Shown here: piece after piece, positions 1 through 9,352 of the stretch
Layout: each line of letters opens with the position of its first letter
Position numbering within the stretch: position 1 is the stretch's first letter
DNA from: Sulfurospirillum sp.
Lineage (GTDB): Bacteria > Campylobacterota > Campylobacteria > Campylobacterales > Arcobacteraceae
Direction of reading: 5' to 3'
Assembly (NCBI GenBank): GCA_030491005.1
Contig: JAKZMJ010000030.1
Location: 62,001-126,000 of the forward strand
Length of the DNA stretch: 64,000 bases
Program-made: the position numbers and the translations under genes
Notes under the pieces: generated by a model
Database searches by the model: none
Seen by the model: the letters and a program-made list of their open reading frames with translations, nothing else
What the model was told of the DNA's origin: nothing

Positions 1-192
1 ATTGTAAAAAAAGACTTAGCACTTTTTGATAAAGGTTGTGAAGCTTGTGGAATGACAGGAGTTAAAGCTATGATTAATTCATCTATTAAATACAAACTTA
101 AAACTCATTTTTTACATTATTGTACTAGCTATGATAATACTAAAGATGATAAAAGTGTTGTTGGTTATGCTTCTGTACTTATTGGCGAATAA
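1..192 (+). CDS. C-terminal fragment of an unrecognised protein
   Basis: The window opens inside a reading frame on the plus strand that stays open for 63 codons and ends in TAA. The visible tail contains a Cys-x-x-Cys pair (GCEACGMTG, about residues 13-21 of the fragment) and a later HYC, so it may bind a metal or be redox active. The start lies outside the window and I do not recognise the family. It converges on the hydrogenase maturation genes, with 149 bp between its stop and the hypA stop. That gap shows no gene and no clear terminator. Confidence 0.55.
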   Translation: MVKKDLALFDKGCEACGMTGVKAMINSSIKYKLKTHFLHYCTSYDNTKDDKSVVGYASVLIGE

Positions 193-341
193 TAAGATAT
201 CAAATTAACTAAAAGAATAGTCATACATTCCACAGCAGTTACTATACTACCCCATTTTTCATTAAGTCAATTAATCTAAAAAATGATTTACTCACACTTT
301 TTTAGAAGAAACCATAATATATTGATATTACTAAAATACTA

Positions 342-683
342 TTATTCTAATTCCAACTGCATTAGCATCAAATCTTCACCATCAATGACATCTAATTCCA
401 CACTTTTACATTTTGGACAAGCATAGTCACTTTTTTCTAATTCACTCGTTGTATCACAGTCTAAACATTTTATTTTTATTTTTTGAATATTTTGGATATA
501 CTCACAATCTTCACATATCGTACCTTCTTTAAAAGTATCAAATGCAGTTTTTAATAAATCAGGTTCAACTCCACTCATTACACCAATCTTTACAACAACT
601 CTTAAAACTTTTGTAGAATTATTAGCTTTAACATTTTCTTCACATTGGTCTAATAAACTTTGAACTATACTATATTCATGCAT
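342..683 (-). CDS. hypA: HypA, nickel insertion chaperone for [NiFe]-hydrogenase
   Basis: HypA delivers nickel, with HypB, to the hydrogenase large subunit precursor in the cytosol. The 113-residue protein has the usual family length. It starts MHEYSIV, which gives the conserved His2-Glu3 nickel site at the N terminus. The zinc domain has two Cys-x-x-Cys pairs, at about residues 73/76 and 89/92. In Campylobacterota HypA can also serve urease, but no urease genes are in view. It is the last gene of the hyp operon and its start overlaps the end of hypX by 8 bp, so the two are probably translationally coupled. Confidence 0.95.
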   Translation of the reverse strand: MHEYSIVQSLLDQCEENVKANNSTKVLRVVVKIGVMSGVEPDLLKTAFDTFKEGTICEDCEYIQNIQKIKIKCLDCDTTSELEKSDYACPKCKSVELDVIDGEDLMLMQLELE

Positions 684-2316
684 TTTTATTTTCCTTATAT
701 TTTAATCTTTTAGGTGTTGAAGTTTGACATATTTTATGAACAAATTCATATCTTAGTTTATGAAAGACAGAATCTTTATTCCAAAATTCATCATACATTA
801 TAGTTATTTCATTTTTACGATATTGTTCTATTTGTGATTGATTTTCTTCTAAATAATCTTCTTTATTCCAAAGTATATTATCAAACTCGTCTTCATTATG
901 TATTAGGTTTTGACAATAATTTTCTAAATCACTGTTATAAGTTTTTATACCAAAAACTTCATCTACTAAATTTATCTTTTTAGCTTTTAAAGCTGATATA
1001 GGTAAACAATTATCCAATAGTTTACTTGCAATATCTTTATTTACTCTTTTATATAATGAATAAATATGGTATTCACTCCCACTTAATCCTAATGATTTGT
1101 AATGTGGATTAAATATTGTTGTATTTGATGATATAACTTTATCACAAGCAGTTGCCAAAAAAACTCCGCCTGCACCTGCATTTTTACTAACAGATGCCAC
1201 TGTTATAACTTCACTAGCAAATATTATTGATTTTAATAAATCATTAATGGCATTGATATTACTCCAGCCATCTTCACCATTTTTTTTACTATCTTCTAAA
1301 ATATTTAGATTTATTCCATTAGAAAAGAAATCATCACCTCCCATAAGCACTAAAACTTTTACTTGAGTTTTAATATATTCAATAGCATATTTTAATCTCA
1401 TACATTGCTCAGCTCTAAATGCACCATTGTGAAAATTAAAATACAAATAAGCAATATCATTTTTTATATCACAAGATATTTCATAAAATGTTTTATAACT
1501 TTTATCAAATATCAAAGGCAATCTATGCTCTTTAATCCCTTTTAATTTGTTTTTTAATACATAAGTCGCAGGAAGCTTAAATTTATCTATCTCTTTTAAA
1601 TGACTTATCCAAATTGCACCATCAATAGTACCCAAACAAATTGCACCATCTCTTTTTGCAATTATCTTTTTTGGTTTATCACTATATAATTTTTCTTCTA
1701 TCCAAGCTCCAAATAAAAAGTACTTCATACCTAATATCTCATCTAAAATCCCAGGGAAACTATCAAGAATATTTATTTTATTAACTATCTCTTGTGATGT
1801 GTCTTTTTGCCAATTTATTTGTAAATTTGGTTTGTTATTTAGTGGATTTAATATTTGTTTTGTATAAATAGCATCTTTAAAATTTATAAACAAATCATCT
1901 AATGTAGCATAAAAACTATTGTTTACTTCATTTCTATATATACTTGCCTTTGTGGTTTGTCTTATCTTAAAATCATAATTTGTGTATATATCTCCACCAT
2001 CATATATATCATTAGCTTTTAAAATAACTACACCCCAATTTTTAAGACTAAGTGAATTTTCTAAACTATAAGCACCTCTATCACCTTTAATTCCTGGATG
2101 AAATATAAAAGTTGGATATACTTCATAAATCTCCTTAGATATAAAATCTTTTAAAAATGGGCATAAAATGATATCAGGCTTAAAAGTATTAATCTCTTCC
2201 ATTTTAGTGTTTGAATTTGAATACACAATATCAACGAAATAATCTTTATCTTTTAGATATGTATATGTTAATTGAGAAAGTGAATTAAATGATGTTACTA
2301 GAAGTGTTATTTTCAT
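676..2316 (-). CDS. hypX: HypX/HoxX-type hydrogenase maturation protein (formyl transferase + enoyl-CoA hydratase fold)
   Basis: HypX proteins make the active-site CO ligand from N10-formyl-tetrahydrofolate by way of formyl-CoA, which lets [NiFe]-hydrogenases mature in air. The 546-residue protein has both expected halves. The N-terminal formyltransferase-like part shows FNSLSQ (residues 10-15), HPG (73-75) and GDRG (78-81). A crotonase-like C-terminal part from about residue 280 shows NFHNGAFRAEQ, the oxyanion-type segment NAGAGGVFLATACD and the GSEYHIY segment. It lies between hypE and hypA, 9 bp after hypE and overlapping hypA by 8 bp. No strong ribosome binding site precedes its ATG. The assignment rests on recognised motifs; activity is inferred. 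Confidence 0.92.
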   Translation of the reverse strand: MKITLLVTSFNSLSQLTYTYLKDKDYFVDIVYSNSNTKMEEINTFKPDIILCPFLKDFISKEIYEVYPTFIFHPGIKGDRGAYSLENSLSLKNWGVVILKANDIYDGGDIYTNYDFKIRQTTKASIYRNEVNNSFYATLDDLFINFKDAIYTKQILNPLNNKPNLQINWQKDTSQEIVNKINILDSFPGILDEILGMKYFLFGAWIEEKLYSDKPKKIIAKRDGAICLGTIDGAIWISHLKEIDKFKLPATYVLKNKLKGIKEHRLPLIFDKSYKTFYEISCDIKNDIAYLYFNFHNGAFRAEQCMRLKYAIEYIKTQVKVLVLMGGDDFFSNGINLNILEDSKKNGEDGWSNINAINDLLKSIIFASEVITVASVSKNAGAGGVFLATACDKVISSNTTIFNPHYKSLGLSGSEYHIYSLYKRVNKDIASKLLDNCLPISALKAKKINLVDEVFGIKTYNSDLENYCQNLIHNEDEFDNILWNKEDYLEENQSQIEQYRKNEITIMYDEFWNKDSVFHKLRYEFVHKICQTSTPKRLKYKENKNA

Positions 2317-2325
2317 TATTGATTA

Positions 2326-3321
2326 TTAACAAATTCTAGGTAACAATTCTCCAGTTGGAGTATCTAAAAACCTTTGTGTTCCATACGGACTATTGAGTAT
2401 TACTTTTTTTTTGTGTTTATCACTTACGCTTGCTAAAATTACAGCATTCTCATTAAATTCTTGTAGTATTTCTAAAGCTTTTTGTGCATCTTCTTTTTTG
2501 ATAGCTAAACAAAATGTTCCTTCATTTGCCAAGCTCATAGCTTCAAAGCCTAGCATTTCACACATACCCTTTACTTCATTATTTACTGGTATTTTTTCTT
2601 CTTGCACTTCTATACAAATGTTACTTTGATTTGCCCATTCATTTAAAACAGCACTCACTCCACCTCTTGTAGCATCTCTTAAGGCTGTTATATTTATATT
2701 TTTATCAATTATTTTTTGAACTATCGGATATAAAGACCTACAATCACTTTGGATAGTATTTGACATCTCGATACCTTCTCGTGCTGCAAATATGCTTGCA
2801 CCATGACATCCTATATCACGACTTACTATTATCATATTATCTTTTGAGATATTATTTGAAGATATTCCATCTTTTTGGATTTCACCAATTCCAGTTGTGT
2901 TTATAATAATTTTATCAATTGTACCTTTTGGCATAACCTTTGTATCACCACTTACAATGATTGCTTCATTTATAGCTAGTTCTTCTTTTATAGATTGAAC
3001 GATTTTTTCTAAATCTCGTAAGGCAAAACCTTCTTCTATAACAAAACCAATAGTAAGGTACTTCGGTTTTGCACCCATCATCGCTAAGTCATTACAAGTT
3101 CCGCAAACTGCAAGCTTTCCTATATTTGCTCCTGCAAAAAATAGTGGGCTAATTGTAAAACTATCAGTACTCATAGCAATTTTACCATTTACATCTAAAA
3201 CTGCAGCATCTTCACTTTTACTTAATATATCATTCTTAAAGGCTTTATAAAAAACCTTTTTGATTAACTCATTATTTTCTTCTCCACCATTTCCATGGGC
3301 TAGTGTTATTGTTTTTTTCAT
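2326..3321 (-). CDS. hypE: HypE, carbamoyl dehydratase of cyanide-ligand synthesis
   Basis: HypE takes a carbamoyl group from HypF on its C-terminal cysteine and dehydrates it with ATP to a thiocyanate, the source of the Fe-CN ligands. The 331-residue protein begins with the family signature HGNGGEENN. It has the PurM/ThiL-type ATP-binding fold (for example SEDAAVLDV and STDSFTISP) and ends PRIC, with the acceptor Cys as the last residue. It lies 21 bp after hypD and 9 bp before hypX. All key features look intact. Confidence 0.96.
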   Translation of the reverse strand: MKKTITLAHGNGGEENNELIKKVFYKAFKNDILSKSEDAAVLDVNGKIAMSTDSFTISPLFFAGANIGKLAVCGTCNDLAMMGAKPKYLTIGFVIEEGFALRDLEKIVQSIKEELAINEAIIVSGDTKVMPKGTIDKIIINTTGIGEIQKDGISSNNISKDNMIIVSRDIGCHGASIFAAREGIEMSNTIQSDCRSLYPIVQKIIDKNINITALRDATRGGVSAVLNEWANQSNICIEVQEEKIPVNNEVKGMCEMLGFEAMSLANEGTFCLAIKKEDAQKALEILQEFNENAVILASVSDKHKKKVILNSPYGTQRFLDTPTGELLPRIC

Positions 3322-3342
3322 AATTTACCTTTTTAAAATTTA

Positions 3343-4491
3343 CTATTTTTTAAGTAAATTACCATATTTATAATATGCTGCGCAAGCACCTTCACTACTT
3401 ACCATACAAGAACCAAGTGGAGTGCTTGGTTTACAGGCTGTTCCAAATATTGTACACTCATCAGGATGTGCCATACCTCTTAAAATATCACCACAAATAC
3501 ATAATTTATGATCTTCGACTTCATCAATTGGTAATATATCTTTATATAAAAATTCAGCATCTAAAGAGTTAAATTCATCTTTTAATTTCAGTCCACTATC
3601 TGGTACATTACCAAGTCCTCGCCATTTAAATAATGATATTTTGTCAAAATATTTATTGATAATATTTTGAGCTGTAATATTTCCATGATAAGTAACCACT
3701 CTATTATATTGTATTTCCATTTCACATCTTTGTTGTGTAAATTGTTTAAGTATCATATAAATACCTTCCATCATATCTACAGGTTCAAATCCAGTTACAA
3801 CTACTGGCTTCTTGTACTGCTTTGGAAATTTATCATATATTTTAGCACCACTTATAACACTTACATGTGATGGTCCTAAAAAGGCATCTATTTGGTTGTT
3901 GTAACTATCTACATGTTCATCTCTACTATCAATTAATTCAACCATAACTTCAGGCACCGTTACATGATTGATGTGAAAAAATATATTTTTTATATCTCTT
4001 TTTATAACAGTATTTAATAATACTGCTGTCATAGGAGTCGTGGTTTCAAATCCTATTGCAAAAAAGATAACTTTTTTATATTTATTTTTATCTGCAATTT
4101 TTAAACATTCCATAGGTGAATATACATATCTAACATCAGCACCTTTTGCTCTTGCATCTTGTAAACTTCCATTAGTACCAGGTACTTTTATCATATCACC
4201 TAACGTTACTAATATAACATTTTCTTGCATTGCTAAAACATATGCATGATCGATTCTTTCTTTTGGCATAATACATATAGGGCAACCAGGACCATGAATA
4301 AACTTTACATTATCAGGCATTAATTGAGGTAAACCAAATTTCATAATTGTATGAGTATGTCCACCACATACTTCCATAATATTTATTGTTTTTTTTAATT
4401 TATTTGCTTCTTCTTGGATTAATTTAGCATAAGCTTTTATCGTAGAAGGATCTCTAAAATCATCATATAGATTTTTAAGTTCAAGTGCCAT
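3343..4491 (-). CDS. hypD: HypD, Fe(CN)2CO assembly scaffold
   Basis: HypD is an iron-sulfur protein that forms the scaffold complex with HypC on which the Fe(CN)2CO unit is built. The 382-residue protein contains the invariant motifs CGGHTHTIMKFG (Cys42), GPGCPICIMP (Cys70/Cys73) and a cysteine-rich C-terminal [4Fe-4S] region with CICGDILRG and GTACKPSTPLG. The length is normal for the family. It starts 2 bp after the end of hypC, so the two partners are made from one tightly packed message. Confidence 0.96.
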   Translation of the reverse strand: MALELKNLYDDFRDPSTIKAYAKLIQEEANKLKKTINIMEVCGGHTHTIMKFGLPQLMPDNVKFIHGPGCPICIMPKERIDHAYVLAMQENVILVTLGDMIKVPGTNGSLQDARAKGADVRYVYSPMECLKIADKNKYKKVIFFAIGFETTTPMTAVLLNTVIKRDIKNIFFHINHVTVPEVMVELIDSRDEHVDSYNNQIDAFLGPSHVSVISGAKIYDKFPKQYKKPVVVTGFEPVDMMEGIYMILKQFTQQRCEMEIQYNRVVTYHGNITAQNIINKYFDKISLFKWRGLGNVPDSGLKLKDEFNSLDAEFLYKDILPIDEVEDHKLCICGDILRGMAHPDECTIFGTACKPSTPLGSCMVSSEGACAAYYKYGNLLKK

Positions 4492-4493
4492 GT

Positions 4494-4784
4494 TTATAAT
4501 TCTCTATTTGTATATTCATCGTCTTCAAGTATTGCTTTTTTTCTATCTTCTTCATCCATGAGTTTCAATATCTCTTTGTATGTATCAATGGATGCCAATG
4601 CATCTTCTTCATCAATTTTATTCATCACAAATCCGATATGTAACAGTACATAATCTCCAAGCTTAACATCATTTACTTCCATTAAATCTAAAGCTGCATC
4701 TCTTTGAACACCCATTGTATCAACAGTTGCAATATTTGATTCTTTATTTATACTTACAACTTTACTAGGAATTGATAAACACAT
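4494..4784 (-). CDS. hypC: HypC, hydrogenase assembly chaperone
   Basis: HypC is a small chaperone that carries the iron-ligand unit with HypD and holds the large subunit precursor open until nickel is inserted. It starts MCLSIPSKVV, giving the essential N-terminal Cys2 after Met removal. The OB-fold core is followed by an acidic tail. At 96 residues it is slightly longer than many HypC proteins because of that tail. Its start codon overlaps the hypB stop by one base, a TAATG junction. Only one HypC/HupF-type chaperone is seen for the two hydrogenases in this window. Confidence 0.95.
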   Translation of the reverse strand: MCLSIPSKVVSINKESNIATVDTMGVQRDAALDLMEVNDVKLGDYVLLHIGFVMNKIDEEDALASIDTYKEILKLMDEEDRKKAILEDDEYTNREL

Positions 4785-5569
4785 TATCTCATCTCCATTT
4801 TAAACTTTATCCAAGAAGCAACTTTCTTTAAAGATTCTTCATCTTTAGTACTTACTTCAAGAATATCAACATTTGGTTTTAATTTTCTGGCAGTTTCTTT
4901 TTCTTGTTCCATATCATAATCAAAATAAGGTAATAAATCTGTTTTAGTAAATAAAATTAAATCAGCAACTCTAAACATAACAGGATATTTTGCAATTTTA
5001 TCTTCACCTTCTGGAATTGAAACTAGTACAATATTTAAGTGAGACCCAACATCATAAGAAGCAGGACATACTAAGTTTCCAACATTTTCAATAAAACAAA
5101 CATCTAATTTTTCCATATCTATATGATGTAAAGCTTTATGTACCATAAAAGCATCAAGATGACATGCTGATCCTGTTTGTATTTGATGAGCCTGAATGCC
5201 TTTGCTTTTTAGTCTATCTGCATCTCTACTAGTTTCTAAATCACCTTCAACAACCGCAAATTTAAAATCACAAATATCACTTAAATGTTCTAGTAAAGTA
5301 GTTTTACCACTTCCAGGACTAGACATAAGGTTTATACCAAGAACATTTTTATTTTCAAAATGTTCCCTATTATGAGCTGCTTCCTTATCATTTTTATCTA
5401 ATATTTTTGTAATAATATCAATAGTCTTTTTATCATTTAACTGAGGATTATCATGTAAATGTTTATGTGCACCTTGGTGTTCACTACTTGTTCCGTCATT
5501 ATTGTCATGAGAATGACTATGTTCTATTCTATCTTCATTTGTTATACTGCATCCACAATCTCTACACAT
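4784..5569 (-). CDS. hypB: HypB, GTPase for nickel insertion
   Basis: HypB is a SIMIBI-class GTPase that works with HypA to load nickel. I choose the ATG at 5569, 11 codons inside the longest frame, because it gives the family N terminus MCRDCGCS and is preceded by a strong AAGGAG. Cys2, Cys5 and Cys7 form the high-affinity nickel motif. A His-rich stretch follows (HSHSHD, then HQGAHKHLHD, residues 17-40), which is probably nickel storage. The P-loop is SPGSGKTT (about 84-91), and the GSACHLDA segment carries the G-domain metal-binding Cys and His. It is separated from hypF by 164 bp, the largest gap in the hyp block, so it may have its own promoter. Confidence 0.96.
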   Translation of the reverse strand: MCRDCGCSITNEDRIEHSHSHDNNDGTSSEHQGAHKHLHDNPQLNDKKTIDIITKILDKNDKEAAHNREHFENKNVLGINLMSSPGSGKTTLLEHLSDICDFKFAVVEGDLETSRDADRLKSKGIQAHQIQTGSACHLDAFMVHKALHHIDMEKLDVCFIENVGNLVCPASYDVGSHLNIVLVSIPEGEDKIAKYPVMFRVADLILFTKTDLLPYFDYDMEQEKETARKLKPNVDILEVSTKDEESLKKVASWIKFKMEMR

Positions 5570-5733
5570 TTTATCTCCTTTTGTTCTAATAATATATTGC
5601 ATTCAAGAGCAAGTGAAACTACACCAGCTCTTGCAAATATTCTTTTAACATTTTGTTCTCATTTTATATCAAATTCTTGTAAAGTTTTAGCAAAAATAAG
5701 AATTTATCCTAAATATTCCATATCTTACGTTTA
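5570..5733 (-). other. Intergenic gap between hypF and hypB with coding-like remnant
   Basis: This 164-bp gap interrupts an otherwise gapless operon. On the minus strand one frame reads coding-like sequence from about 5658 towards 5543, including IFARAGVVSLALECN, with a TGA in frame just before it and no good start codon. A 7-bp inverted repeat (5604-5610 with 5627-5633) lies in it. It could be a decayed gene, an internal promoter region, or chance. I see no convincing terminator. Confidence 0.3.
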
Positions 5734-7947
5734 TTATGAATTACTATTCATTATTTTATCTAAATAATAATAAATTTGCCCTAATGAAATTCCACCATCA
5801 TTTATTGAAGTTTCATTTTGATAAAAGTATTTTATTTGTTCTTTGTCTAAACTTTTTATTATAAGTTCCAATAAAGTTTTATTTTGAAAAACACCACCAC
5901 TTAAAATCACATCCATTTTTTCTACTTTAGATATATCAATTACAATGCTAACAAGAGTGTTCATAAATTTACTTATAAGTTTAGTATCAAAAAAATCATA
6001 CTCTATTTCAATTATATTATTTACTATTTTATAATTAAAGTTTTCAATGCATTTATTATCATAATTTACTTCACACAAAAGCCCAGTTTCACCTTCATAT
6101 GATTGATAGTGACAAATGTTTGCAAAACTAGATACAGCATCAAATAACCTACCAATAGAAGAGGTTGCAGGACAATTTAAATTTTTAGCCCAACTTTGAT
6201 GTAAAATATTAATTTCACTATTAGTAAAAGTTTTCAATAAATCAAAATTCATATTTGAAATTTCATCTAAAGTATATTTCTCAAATAGCATTGATAAAGC
6301 AATTCGTCTAGGTTCCTTTATAGCTTTTAATCCTCCCAAAAGTTTTATTTTCTTAAATGTGTATTTCCTATTATTTCCTACAAAAATTTCACCACCCCAA
6401 AGTGTTTTATCATCTCCATAACCAGTACCATCAAAGACAAAACCTAAGTAATCTTTTTTTAAACTATACTCTGCTTTACAAGAATATATATGTGCAAGAT
6501 GATGTTGTACTTGAAAATGTTCTACTTGAAAATGTTCTTTTGCCCATATTGTAGATACATATTGCGGATGTTTATCATATATTATAACATCAGCCTTAAA
6601 GTCATAAAAGCGAATAAAAGTTTCAATTGTTTGCTTGAAGAACTCAAAGGTTTCAATATCATCTAAATCGCCTATGTAAGGAGATGTTATTATTTTATTA
6701 TCAAAATATAATGATATAGAGTTTTTTGAATTAGCACCAAGTGCTAAAATATTTTTTTTAATTTTATATGAAGTAATAATTTCTTTTGGAGTATATCCAC
6801 GTGAAAGCCTTAAAACTTGTAGTTTTTTATTAACTATTTGCACGACACTATCATCAACAGCATTTAATATATCTCTATTGTAATCAACTACAAAATCTAC
6901 AAAAGGAAGTTTTTTAAGTATATCTTTTGAATTAGTTATAATAGGCTCACCATTAATATTTGCACTAGTAGCAATTATAGGGATTGATAAATATTCAAAT
7001 AATAGATGATGTAAAGCTGTATATGGTAATAAACAACCAATTTTATTGATATTTGGTGCAATATTAGAACTTAAATTATAATCATTTGATTTATTTAATA
7101 CAACTATAGGAGCTATATTACTTGTTAATAATTTTTCTTCTTCATTATTTAAAGTAGCAAATGAAGATATTTGCTCTATGTCCTTGCACATAATAGCCAA
7201 TGGCTTACTTGGACGATTTTTGTGTTTTCTTAAAGTATTAATGGTACTCGCATTCATGCTATCGCAAATTAAGTGAAATCCACCCATACCCTTAATAGCA
7301 CCAATTTTACCATTTTTTATGAGCGATGCAACATCTTCATAAGAAAAGGTTTCACTTTTTATACCTTTGATTGATAAAGTTACTTTTGGACCACAATTAT
7401 TACAGGCAGTAGGTTGAGCATGGTACCTTCTATTGCTAGGGTTATTATAATCTTCATCACATGATTGACACAATTTAAATTTTTTCATTGATGTATTAAT
7501 TCTATCATAAGGCACAGTTTGAATAATAGTATATCTAGGACCACAGTTAGTACAATTGATCGCAAAATATTTTTGATATTTACTATTAAAGAAATGTATT
7601 TCTAATAAACATATTGAGCAAATTTTAGTATCAGGAATAATCGATGCCGTTTTACAAGGAGAAACTCGAATTTTATTTTGTTCTATTATTTCAAACTGTC
7701 TCTTATGACAGATTTTTATTTCATTTATACTAATATAATCAATTTTTGCTAATGGTGGTAGTTTTACTAGCATTAGTTTTTCAAACTTTTCTAGTATTTT
7801 TTTTATTCCTTGTATCTCAATTACAACACCAGCTTCATCATTAAACACAAAACCATCTATTTTTAATTTTCTAGCAAGAGTAAAAATAAAAGGTCGAAAT
7901 CCAACACCTTGAACTTTGCCTTTTACTAAAATCTTTTTTCTAAGCAT
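5734..7947 (-). CDS. hypF: HypF, carbamoyltransferase of cyanide-ligand synthesis
   Basis: HypF converts carbamoyl phosphate and ATP to carbamoyl-AMP and transfers the carbamoyl group to the HypE C-terminal Cys. All domains are present in order in 737 residues. They are an acylphosphatase domain (KVQGVGFRPF near the start), two zinc fingers of Cys-x-x-Cys type (CSICLLE...CTNCGPRYT and CQSCDEDY...CNNCGPKVT), a YrdC-like domain (KGMGGFHL, SKPLAIMCKD) and a Kae1-like domain with the metal-binding QHHLAH, FDGTGYGDD and LSGGVFQNK. The start overlaps the end of hydE by 8 bp, joining the structural and maturation halves of the cluster. Confidence 0.96.
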   Translation of the reverse strand: MLRKKILVKGKVQGVGFRPFIFTLARKLKIDGFVFNDEAGVVIEIQGIKKILEKFEKLMLVKLPPLAKIDYISINEIKICHKRQFEIIEQNKIRVSPCKTASIIPDTKICSICLLEIHFFNSKYQKYFAINCTNCGPRYTIIQTVPYDRINTSMKKFKLCQSCDEDYNNPSNRRYHAQPTACNNCGPKVTLSIKGIKSETFSYEDVASLIKNGKIGAIKGMGGFHLICDSMNASTINTLRKHKNRPSKPLAIMCKDIEQISSFATLNNEEEKLLTSNIAPIVVLNKSNDYNLSSNIAPNINKIGCLLPYTALHHLLFEYLSIPIIATSANINGEPIITNSKDILKKLPFVDFVVDYNRDILNAVDDSVVQIVNKKLQVLRLSRGYTPKEIITSYKIKKNILALGANSKNSISLYFDNKIITSPYIGDLDDIETFEFFKQTIETFIRFYDFKADVIIYDKHPQYVSTIWAKEHFQVEHFQVQHHLAHIYSCKAEYSLKKDYLGFVFDGTGYGDDKTLWGGEIFVGNNRKYTFKKIKLLGGLKAIKEPRRIALSMLFEKYTLDEISNMNFDLLKTFTNSEINILHQSWAKNLNCPATSSIGRLFDAVSSFANICHYQSYEGETGLLCEVNYDNKCIENFNYKIVNNIIEIEYDFFDTKLISKFMNTLVSIVIDISKVEKMDVILSGGVFQNKTLLELIIKSLDKEQIKYFYQNETSINDGGISLGQIYYYLDKIMNSNS

Positions 7948-9352
7948 CTAAAGCATAATATTTTGAAAAATATGGATTGCTAGTATTAAATTTACTTAAA
8001 ATCCTACTATATAAAATACTATTTTCAAACATATCACCCATAATAATAAAGTTTTCTATATCTAATTTAGTTTTAAGTTGATTCATACTTGCAATACTCA
8101 TATCACCAAAAGCTTCAAATATACTATATGCTAAATAATGATCATCTGTTGCAGCTAACTTAAAACTCATGATAGAACCAAAAAATGATACAAAATCAAA
8201 ACCATATTCATCAAAATTCATATCAATTTTTAATCCACCATTTCCTCTAAATTCTAATGACTTATCACTTACAGCTTCAAAACTATGCTCTTTTAATTCT
8301 AGTATTACACTTAATGCTTCAAATATACTATAGTTTTCATTAGCTTCTAATAGTGTGATAGTATTATCATATTTTTTAATAAAATTATTTAGTAATTTAG
8401 ATTTATTTTCATCATTTTTCATATCAATGAATAACTTTTTTACATTAAAGTCTTGAAAACTTAAGACTTTTTGTGCTCCTTCATCATTAGATACCATAAA
8501 TGATATTCCATTACTTACACTAATATATGCACCAATTGCATTATTTTTATTACCCATTTCATTTGCAATATTTAAAAATCTATTAACTACTTTATCATCT
8601 GAATAGTCACTTAGTTTTGATGTGATTCTTGTATCTCTAATATACGATGTATTTTCTTGAATATTAATTATTTTACTTTCATTAATATCTTCAAAAAACA
8701 AATAGTCAATTTCACTATCTTCTGCATTAAGAGCAGCTAATGAACCTTTTACATTATGAGGTGATTTAACATTTATATAAGTTTTTCCAGTCATTTCTTT
8801 TAGTGATTGCTCTTTAATCGTAACTTTGATTGTTGGCTTTTCTATTGAAAATAATATCTTTTTTTCATTATCAGTAATTATGAATAAATCATCTACCTTG
8901 GAAGCTTTACACAATAATAATGTACAGCATTTACTATAATGAGGTGAATATAGTGTTAAATCTTGATTTTCTTTCATTTCTTCATTGCTATAATGGTTAC
9001 ATCTAATTGTATCATCAAGATATCTATTACTACTAGGTCTTGTTAAATCTTCTAAACATCTAAGGCACAATGCAATATTATATGAAGGTGATGTAAATGG
9101 TTTAGAATATACTATCTCATCAGTACGAAGTGTTTGTATATGTCCTAAAAATATTGAATGTGGTAAATATTTTGATGTTATTTTACTAAATAATTCAAGT
9201 TTTTTTGCATCACTATCATCTAAGATTAATATTATTTCATCTTTATTAAAAGTCACTGAACCTTCAATTTTTACCTCATTTTTAATATAGTTTAGAAAAC
9301 CTGCAAAATATTTATTTTCACTGTTATACTTTATTATTTGCTTGATTGCCAT
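7940..9352 (-). CDS. hydE: HydE-type hydrogenase accessory protein, degenerate HypF-like
   Basis: By position after hydA-hydB-hydC-hydD this is the HydE accessory protein of Campylobacterota. Helicobacter pylori HydE is reported to be needed for hydrogenase activity, but its biochemical role is not settled as far as I know. The 470-residue protein has a HypF-like zinc-finger segment (CLRCLEDLTRPSSNRYLDD and a later CNHYS). Near the C terminus FIIMGDMFENSILYSRIL lines up with the HypF segment LSGGVFQNK. It lacks the acylphosphatase signature, the GGFHL motif and the His-x-x-x-His metal site. I therefore infer a catalytically dead HypF paralogue. It overlaps hydD by 1 bp and hypF by 8 bp. Confidence 0.8.
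   Translation of the reverse strand: MAIKQIIKYNSENKYFAGFLNYIKNEVKIEGSVTFNKDEIILILDDSDAKKLELFSKITSKYLPHSIFLGHIQTLRTDEIVYSKPFTSPSYNIALCLRCLEDLTRPSSNRYLDDTIRCNHYSNEEMKENQDLTLYSPHYSKCCTLLLCKASKVDDLFIITDNEKKILFSIEKPTIKVTIKEQSLKEMTGKTYINVKSPHNVKGSLAALNAEDSEIDYLFFEDINESKIINIQENTSYIRDTRITSKLSDYSDDKVVNRFLNIANEMGNKNNAIGAYISVSNGISFMVSNDEGAQKVLSFQDFNVKKLFIDMKNDENKSKLLNNFIKKYDNTITLLEANENYSIFEALSVILELKEHSFEAVSDKSLEFRGNGGLKIDMNFDEYGFDFVSFFGSIMSFKLAATDDHYLAYSIFEAFGDMSIASMNQLKTKLDIENFIIMGDMFENSILYSRILSKFNTSNPYFSKYYALDA

Noticed and set aside
5570-5602. N-terminal extension of HypB by 11 residues
   Set aside because: The internal ATG has a strong AAGGAG and gives the family N terminus with Cys2-Cys5-Cys7; the upstream start has neither.
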